A stretch of 17,465 nucleotides of DNA from Bacillota bacterium (GTDB lineage: Bacteria; Bacillota; Bacilli; Alicyclobacillales; SLC66), in assembly GCA_021797415.1 (NCBI GenBank), contig JAJZZT010000196.1, forward strand, positions 1-17,465, given 5' to 3'. Under the pieces are notes generated by a model, which was not told where the DNA came from, made no database searches, and saw only the letters and a program-made list of their open reading frames with translations. Of this stretch, positions 13,769 through 17,465 are shown piece after piece (the first letter of the stretch is position 1; the number at the start of each line of letters is the position of its first letter). A program made the position numbers and the translations under genes.

Positions 13769-14784
13769 GCGCGAATGACGCCCTGTTGACGGTGAAGGAT
13801 TTGACGGTGGAGTTTCCGACCGGGTCGGGCCCGCTGCGTGCGGTGGACCGGGTGAACTTTGTATTGCGCCGGGGCGAGATGCTCGGGGTGATCGGGGAGA
13901 GCGGGTGCGGCAAGAGCACGGTGGCGTTTGCCCTGCTCAACAGTGTGGTTGAACCGGGCCGGATCGTGGCAGGATCGGTGGACTACGCGGGACACGGGGA
14001 TCTGTTGCGGATGGGTGCGGAGGCGCAGCGTCTGTTTCGCTGGCAGCACGTGTCGGTGGTCTTTCAGGCTTCGCAAAACACGCTCAACCCGTTGCAGCGC
14101 ATCGGGGAGCAGATTCGGGAGCTGGGCCGCGCACACCGGGTGGCGCGTCCGGAGACGCTCATCCGGCAGGCCGGCGAACTGTGCGAACGGATGCAACTGG
14201 ACGGGGCGCGGGTAATGCGTTCATATCCGCACCAACTGAGCGGGGGCATGAAGCAGCGGGTGGGGATCCTTTTTGCGTTGCTGCTGCATCCGGAAGTGGT
14301 CATTTTTGACGAGCCGACCACCGCGCTGGACAGCTTGAGCCAGAACGCGGTGCTGCGGATCATTCAGGAAGTCCACGATAAGGAGGGATTGACGGGACTT
14401 TTCATCACGCACGATCTGGCGATTGTCGCCGAGGTGGCGGATGCGGTCGCCGTCATGTATGCGGGGCGGTTGGTGGAGTTGGCGCCGGTGAAAAAGATCT
14501 TCAGCCATCCGAGCCACCCCTACACGCAGGCCCTGTTGGCGTCCATTCCCCGCCTGACCGGCGATCCACACGCCGCGAAGGGGCTTGCCGGGCAGCCGCC
14601 GAAAGTGTTCGGGCAGCAAACGGGCTGTCCGTTTCGAAATCGCTGTCCGGTGCGCATGGAGATCTGCGACCGGGAGGATCCGCGGTGGACGGAAGTGGAT
14701 GGCGGCGCGGTTGCGTGTTTTTATGCCGAAAAAACGGCCGGGGCAGCCGGGGAGAAAGGGGAGGAATGGCGTGCTGGCATGTGA
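13765..14784 (+). CDS. Dpp/Opp-type ABC transporter ATPase, first subunit
   Basis: This 339-residue ATPase powers import. GTG 13765 overlaps the permease stop codon by four bases. It has Walker A GESGCGKST (residues about 44-52), a Q-loop in VVFQASQNTLNPLQ, the ABC signature LSGGMKQR (158-165), Walker B VVIFDEPTTALD and the switch His in FITHDLA. The C-terminal oligo_HPY extension begins HPYTQALLASIPRL and carries four Cys (GCPFRNRCP, EIC, ACF), as in DppD, where an iron-sulfur cluster is known in homologues. It overlaps the next ATPase gene by 14 bases. No missing residue is seen. Confidence 0.95.
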   Translation: MSANDALLTVKDLTVEFPTGSGPLRAVDRVNFVLRRGEMLGVIGESGCGKSTVAFALLNSVVEPGRIVAGSVDYAGHGDLLRMGAEAQRLFRWQHVSVVFQASQNTLNPLQRIGEQIRELGRAHRVARPETLIRQAGELCERMQLDGARVMRSYPHQLSGGMKQRVGILFALLLHPEVVIFDEPTTALDSLSQNAVLRIIQEVHDKEGLTGLFITHDLAIVAEVADAVAVMYAGRLVELAPVKKIFSHPSHPYTQALLASIPRLTGDPHAAKGLAGQPPKVFGQQTGCPFRNRCPVRMEICDREDPRWTEVDGGAVACFYAEKTAGAAGEKGEEWRAGM

Positions 14785-15766
14785 GGATCTTCGCTTGGCA
14801 TTTCCTGGACCCCGCACGTTTTTGAAACGCACGCGCCTGCCGGTGGTGCGGGGCGTGTCGTTGGAGGTGGGCTCGTCCCGGGTGGTCTGTGTCGTGGGGG
14901 AGAGTGGATGCGGAAAGACCACGTTCGGAAAGATGGCGGCGGGGCTGATCCGTCCACTGTCCGGGCGGGTGGAAGTCGACGGCGTTTCTTTGTTTGAAGG
15001 GCGGTCGAAAGGCTGGCAAAAGGCGGCTTTGAAGGTGCAGATGATCCATCAGGACCCGTTTTCTGCCCTGAATCCGGTGCACACGGTCGGCGAGGAACTG
15101 GCGCTGCCGATGCTGCGCCATCACATCGTCGGGAAATCCCAGGTGCGGGAGGAGTCGGCGCGGCTCCTGGCGCTGACGGGACTGGATGCGTCGGCGGTGG
15201 TGGACAAGTTTCCGCACGAACTCAGCGGTGGGCAGCGGCAACGGGTGGTATTGGCGCGCGCGCTGACGGTGCGGCCGCAGTATCTGGTGGCGGACGAGGC
15301 GGTGTCGATGGTGGACGTGTCGTCGCGGCTGATCCTGCTGGACTTGATGATGGAGGTATGCCAGAGCCAGGGGATCGGACTGCTCTTTATCACGCACGAC
15401 TTTGGGGTGGCGCGCTACGTGGCGCACGACGGGGAGATTGCAGTGATGTACATGGGACGGTTGGTGGAACAGGGACCGACCGAATCGGTGATTCACCGGC
15501 CATTGCATCCATACACGCGCATTTTGCTGTCGGCGATTCCGCCATTGCAGACGGGGCCGGATTTTCAGATGGAGAAGCTGGAACCGCGCTCGTACGAGGT
15601 GCCCAATCTGGCAAAAATGCCGACAGGGTGCGCGTTTGCCGCCCGCTGCCCGTTTGTAGAGCCGCGGTGTACGGCGACGATGCCGGAATTACGGCCGGTC
15701 GACGATCCGGCACACCAGGCGGCCTGCCATGTGATGGCGGCGCAGGAGAAGGAGCACGCGTCGTGA
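14771..15766 (+). CDS. Dpp/Opp-type ABC transporter ATPase, second subunit
   Basis: This 331-residue partner ATPase starts at GTG 14771 with AAGGGGAGG just upstream (14756-14764); the open frame reaches 14585, but that part is the shadow of the preceding gene. Residues 43-51 form Walker A GESGCGKTT; the Q-loop is MIHQDPFSALNPV; the signature is LSGGQRQR at 151-158; the switch His is in FITHDFG. Walker B reads LVADEAVSMVD: the catalytic Glu is present, but the usual Pro after it is Ala and the D-loop reads SMVD. The HPY C-terminus with four Cys (GCAFAARCP, RC, AC) is intact. It is the last transporter gene. Confidence 0.94.
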   Translation: MLACEDLRLAFPGPRTFLKRTRLPVVRGVSLEVGSSRVVCVVGESGCGKTTFGKMAAGLIRPLSGRVEVDGVSLFEGRSKGWQKAALKVQMIHQDPFSALNPVHTVGEELALPMLRHHIVGKSQVREESARLLALTGLDASAVVDKFPHELSGGQRQRVVLARALTVRPQYLVADEAVSMVDVSSRLILLDLMMEVCQSQGIGLLFITHDFGVARYVAHDGEIAVMYMGRLVEQGPTESVIHRPLHPYTRILLSAIPPLQTGPDFQMEKLEPRSYEVPNLAKMPTGCAFAARCPFVEPRCTATMPELRPVDDPAHQAACHVMAAQEKEHAS

Positions 15767-15849
15767 TCCTTTTCGGAGGCCACGACCAAACTCCGGTCGA
15801 TTGCGTGATTGGAAGTGCGAAGGCCGTCATGTTTTTACCATGGGAATGA
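15763..15849 (+). CDS. possible 28-residue reading frame between ATPase and beta-mannosidase genes
   Basis: GTG 15763 overlaps the ATPase stop as GTGA and has GAAGGAG eight bases upstream. The frame encodes 28 residues (starts MILFGGHDQTPVDC) and ends at TGA 15847-15849, 13 bases before the beta-mannosidase ATG. No family is recognised. It may simply carry ribosomes across the 96-base gap. Confidence 0.25.
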   Translation: MILFGGHDQTPVDCVIGSAKAVMFLPWE

Positions 15850-15862
15850 AAGGCGATGTAAA

Positions 15863-17465
15863 ATGGACTTTCAGTTCGCGCTCACGGGCGATGAATGGCA
15901 GGCAACCGGGTGGTACACAAAGCAGTGGCGAATGCACACCTCAATGGAACTACAGGCCGGGATTCCGCCGGTGGTGCCTGCGATCCAGGCCACCGTTCCG
16001 GGCGCGGTCCAGGCGGATCTCCTGCGGGCCGGTTGGCTCAAAGATCCGAACGTCGGGCTGCAGAGCCTCGACATGGAATGGGTCAACAATCGCGACTGGA
16101 TCCTGGAGAGGCGGTTTCGCGTCCCGCATGACTGGGTCCGGGACCGCTGTGAACTGGTGTTTGAAGGGCTGGATTACTCGGGCGAGATTTATCTGAACCG
16201 CAAACACGTCGCCGGGTTTGAGGGCATGTTCAAACCGGTGGTCCTGGACATCACGGACCGACTTCGTATGGGTCCGGATGAGGACAACGTGCTGCAGGTG
16301 GTCTTTTTTACCGCGCCGCATGTGGACGGGCAGATTGGGCCCAGCCCCACTGTTCATCGCTTGAAGTCCCGCTTTAACTACGCGTGGGACTGGTGCCCCC
16401 GGATGGTTCCCGTGGGCATCTGGCGCAATGTGTTTTTGCGCACGTTTTCCGGGGTGAAGATCGTCGACTTTTTTCCGGAAGCCACATTGGATGCGGATCT
16501 GCGCCAGGGCGTGCTGAGGATCCGCCAGATGGTGGAGGTGGTCCGCCCCGGGTCGTACCGGGCTGTCTTTCGGATGATCGACGGCGAAGGGACGGAGCGC
16601 TGGAGCGGAGCGCTGGATCTCGACCTGCGCGGCGGCATGCGGCAGATCGAGCACGAGGCGAGGGTGGGAGAGGTTGAGAAATGGTGGCCCAGTGGATACG
16701 GCGACCATCCGACCTACCGGGTCGAGGCCACGCTCGTGAACCGGGATGCCGAGGTCTGCGACGCCGCGTCGAGAACGGTCGGGTTTCGCGCGGTCGAATG
16801 GGTGCGCAATGAAGGGGCCCCGACGGACAGTCTCCCCTATACGCTCTTGGTGAACGGTCGCCGCATCTTCCTCAAAGGGGTGAACTGGGTGCCGCTCACT
16901 CCGCTCTACGGAACGGTCCGCCCCGAGGAGTACGGCCCCTTCCTGGAACGATTCGTTCAGATGAACGCGAATCTCCTGCGGGTCTGGGGCGGCGGGATCT
17001 ATGAACACGAGGCGTTTTACGAGGAATGTGACCGGCTGGGCCTTCTGGTGTGGCAGGAATTCCTGCAATCGTCAGGAATTCTGACCAATAATCCGCCTGA
17101 TCCTTCTCCCTTCCTAAAGGAGTTTGAGGAGGTCAGCCGCGCGGGCGTGCTTCAACTCCGGTCGCATCCGAGCCTCATCATCTGGTGCGGCGGCAATGAA
17201 CTGGTGTGGGAGGGCCGTGTTCCGGTCGATGAACGCCATCCCAACATCAAGATGCTCAAAGGGGTCGTGCGGGAACTCGATCCGGCCCGGCCGTTTTTCC
17301 CGACCAGTCCCTCCGGCCCGCGGTTCAGCCTCTCGCTGCCGGATGTCGGGAAAGGGGTGCATCACGACATTCACGGTCCCTGGAAATACCGGGGCGACGG
17401 CGCGCATTATGAAGAGTTCAACCGGGATGATTCGCTGTTTCGCTCAGAGACGGGGGCGCCGGGAG
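15863..17465 (+). CDS. beta-mannosidase, GH2 (3'-truncated by window edge)
   Basis: This retaining beta-mannosidase removes terminal beta-mannose; 534 codons are present and the frame runs off the right edge. ATG 15863 is chosen because the product then begins at the sugar-binding domain (MDFQFALTGDEW) with AAGG nine bases upstream. Domains in order: N-terminal jelly roll (about 1-185, ATVPGAVQADLLRAGWLKDP, then LDYSGEIYLN), an Ig-like domain, then the TIM barrel from about 325 (FLKGVNWVPL, NLLRVWGGGIYEHEAFYEECD, GLLVWQEF). The acid/base is Glu446 in WCGGNE; the probable nucleophile is Glu529 in FRSETG, 83 residues later and just inside the window. The WDWCPRMVPVGIWR stretch is typical. No signal peptide, so it is cytoplasmic, fitting intracellular processing of imported oligosaccharides. 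Confidence 0.95.
   Translation, partial: MDFQFALTGDEWQATGWYTKQWRMHTSMELQAGIPPVVPAIQATVPGAVQADLLRAGWLKDPNVGLQSLDMEWVNNRDWILERRFRVPHDWVRDRCELVFEGLDYSGEIYLNRKHVAGFEGMFKPVVLDITDRLRMGPDEDNVLQVVFFTAPHVDGQIGPSPTVHRLKSRFNYAWDWCPRMVPVGIWRNVFLRTFSGVKIVDFFPEATLDADLRQGVLRIRQMVEVVRPGSYRAVFRMIDGEGTERWSGALDLDLRGGMRQIEHEARVGEVEKWWPSGYGDHPTYRVEATLVNRDAEVCDAASRTVGFRAVEWVRNEGAPTDSLPYTLLVNGRRIFLKGVNWVPLTPLYGTVRPEEYGPFLERFVQMNANLLRVWGGGIYEHEAFYEECDRLGLLVWQEFLQSSGILTNNPPDPSPFLKEFEEVSRAGVLQLRSHPSLIIWCGGNELVWEGRVPVDERHPNIKMLKGVVRELDPARPFFPTSPSGPRFSLSLPDVGKGVHHDIHGPWKYRGDGAHYEEFNRDDSLFRSETGAPG

Noticed and set aside
15950..17068. Long minus-strand open frame opposite the GH2 gene
   Set aside because: The + strand frame here has a full series of beta-mannosidase motifs; the minus frame is a high-GC shadow.
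1..17465. CRISPR arrays, tRNA or rRNA genes, insertion sequences, phage genes
   Set aside because: No regularly spaced repeats, tRNA-like folds, rRNA sequence, transposase or phage proteins were seen on either strand.

Overview
The window is a carbohydrate-utilisation locus from a low-to-moderate-GC-lineage Gram-positive bacterium. Strong GGAGG-type ribosome-binding sites, sigma-A-like promoters, a LacI-family regulator and cre-like sites point to a Bacillota. An Alicyclobacillaceae-like member is my guess from the moderately high GC and protein style, but I cannot prove it. All genes are on the + strand.

Region 1 (1-4701) is the tail of an operon with a 5'-truncated GH38 alpha-mannosidase followed by a GH78-type alpha-L-rhamnosidase. 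Region 2 (4702-5334) is a small accessory patch: a short decayed GH38-like fragment, an AbrB-like antitoxin-type gene, a toxin-like gene that appears C-terminally truncated, and a terminator. Region 3 (5335-6726) is the control centre: a LacI-family repressor gene preceded by a 26-bp A/T-rich palindrome (likely operator), then a consensus promoter (TTGACA-17-TATGCT) with a matching half-site upstream, a 12-bp stem-loop at the predicted 5' end of the mRNA and a cre-like site in the leader.

Region 4 (6727-11163) holds a secreted GH42-like protein whose expected acid/base motif is altered, then a large solute-binding protein of the oligopeptide/dipeptide (SBP_bac_5) type with a signal peptide but no lipobox, followed by a 13-bp stem-loop. 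Region 5 (11164-11828) is a long non-coding leader with its own extended -10 promoter, cre-like sites, several hairpins including a near-20-bp palindrome, and a 38-codon reading frame that overlaps the next gene by ATGA. Region 6 (11829-15766) is a tightly packed Dpp/Opp-type ABC transporter (two permeases, two ATPases). Region 7 is a GH2 beta-mannosidase that runs off the right edge.

Inferred logic: the binding protein and the Dpp-type transporter import manno-/rhamno-oligosaccharides, cytoplasmic GH38, GH78 and GH2 enzymes dismantle them, and LacI plus CcpA-like control gates expression. Dpp-type transporters that carry oligosaccharides are established in other bacteria; the substrate here is inferred only from the enzyme set.
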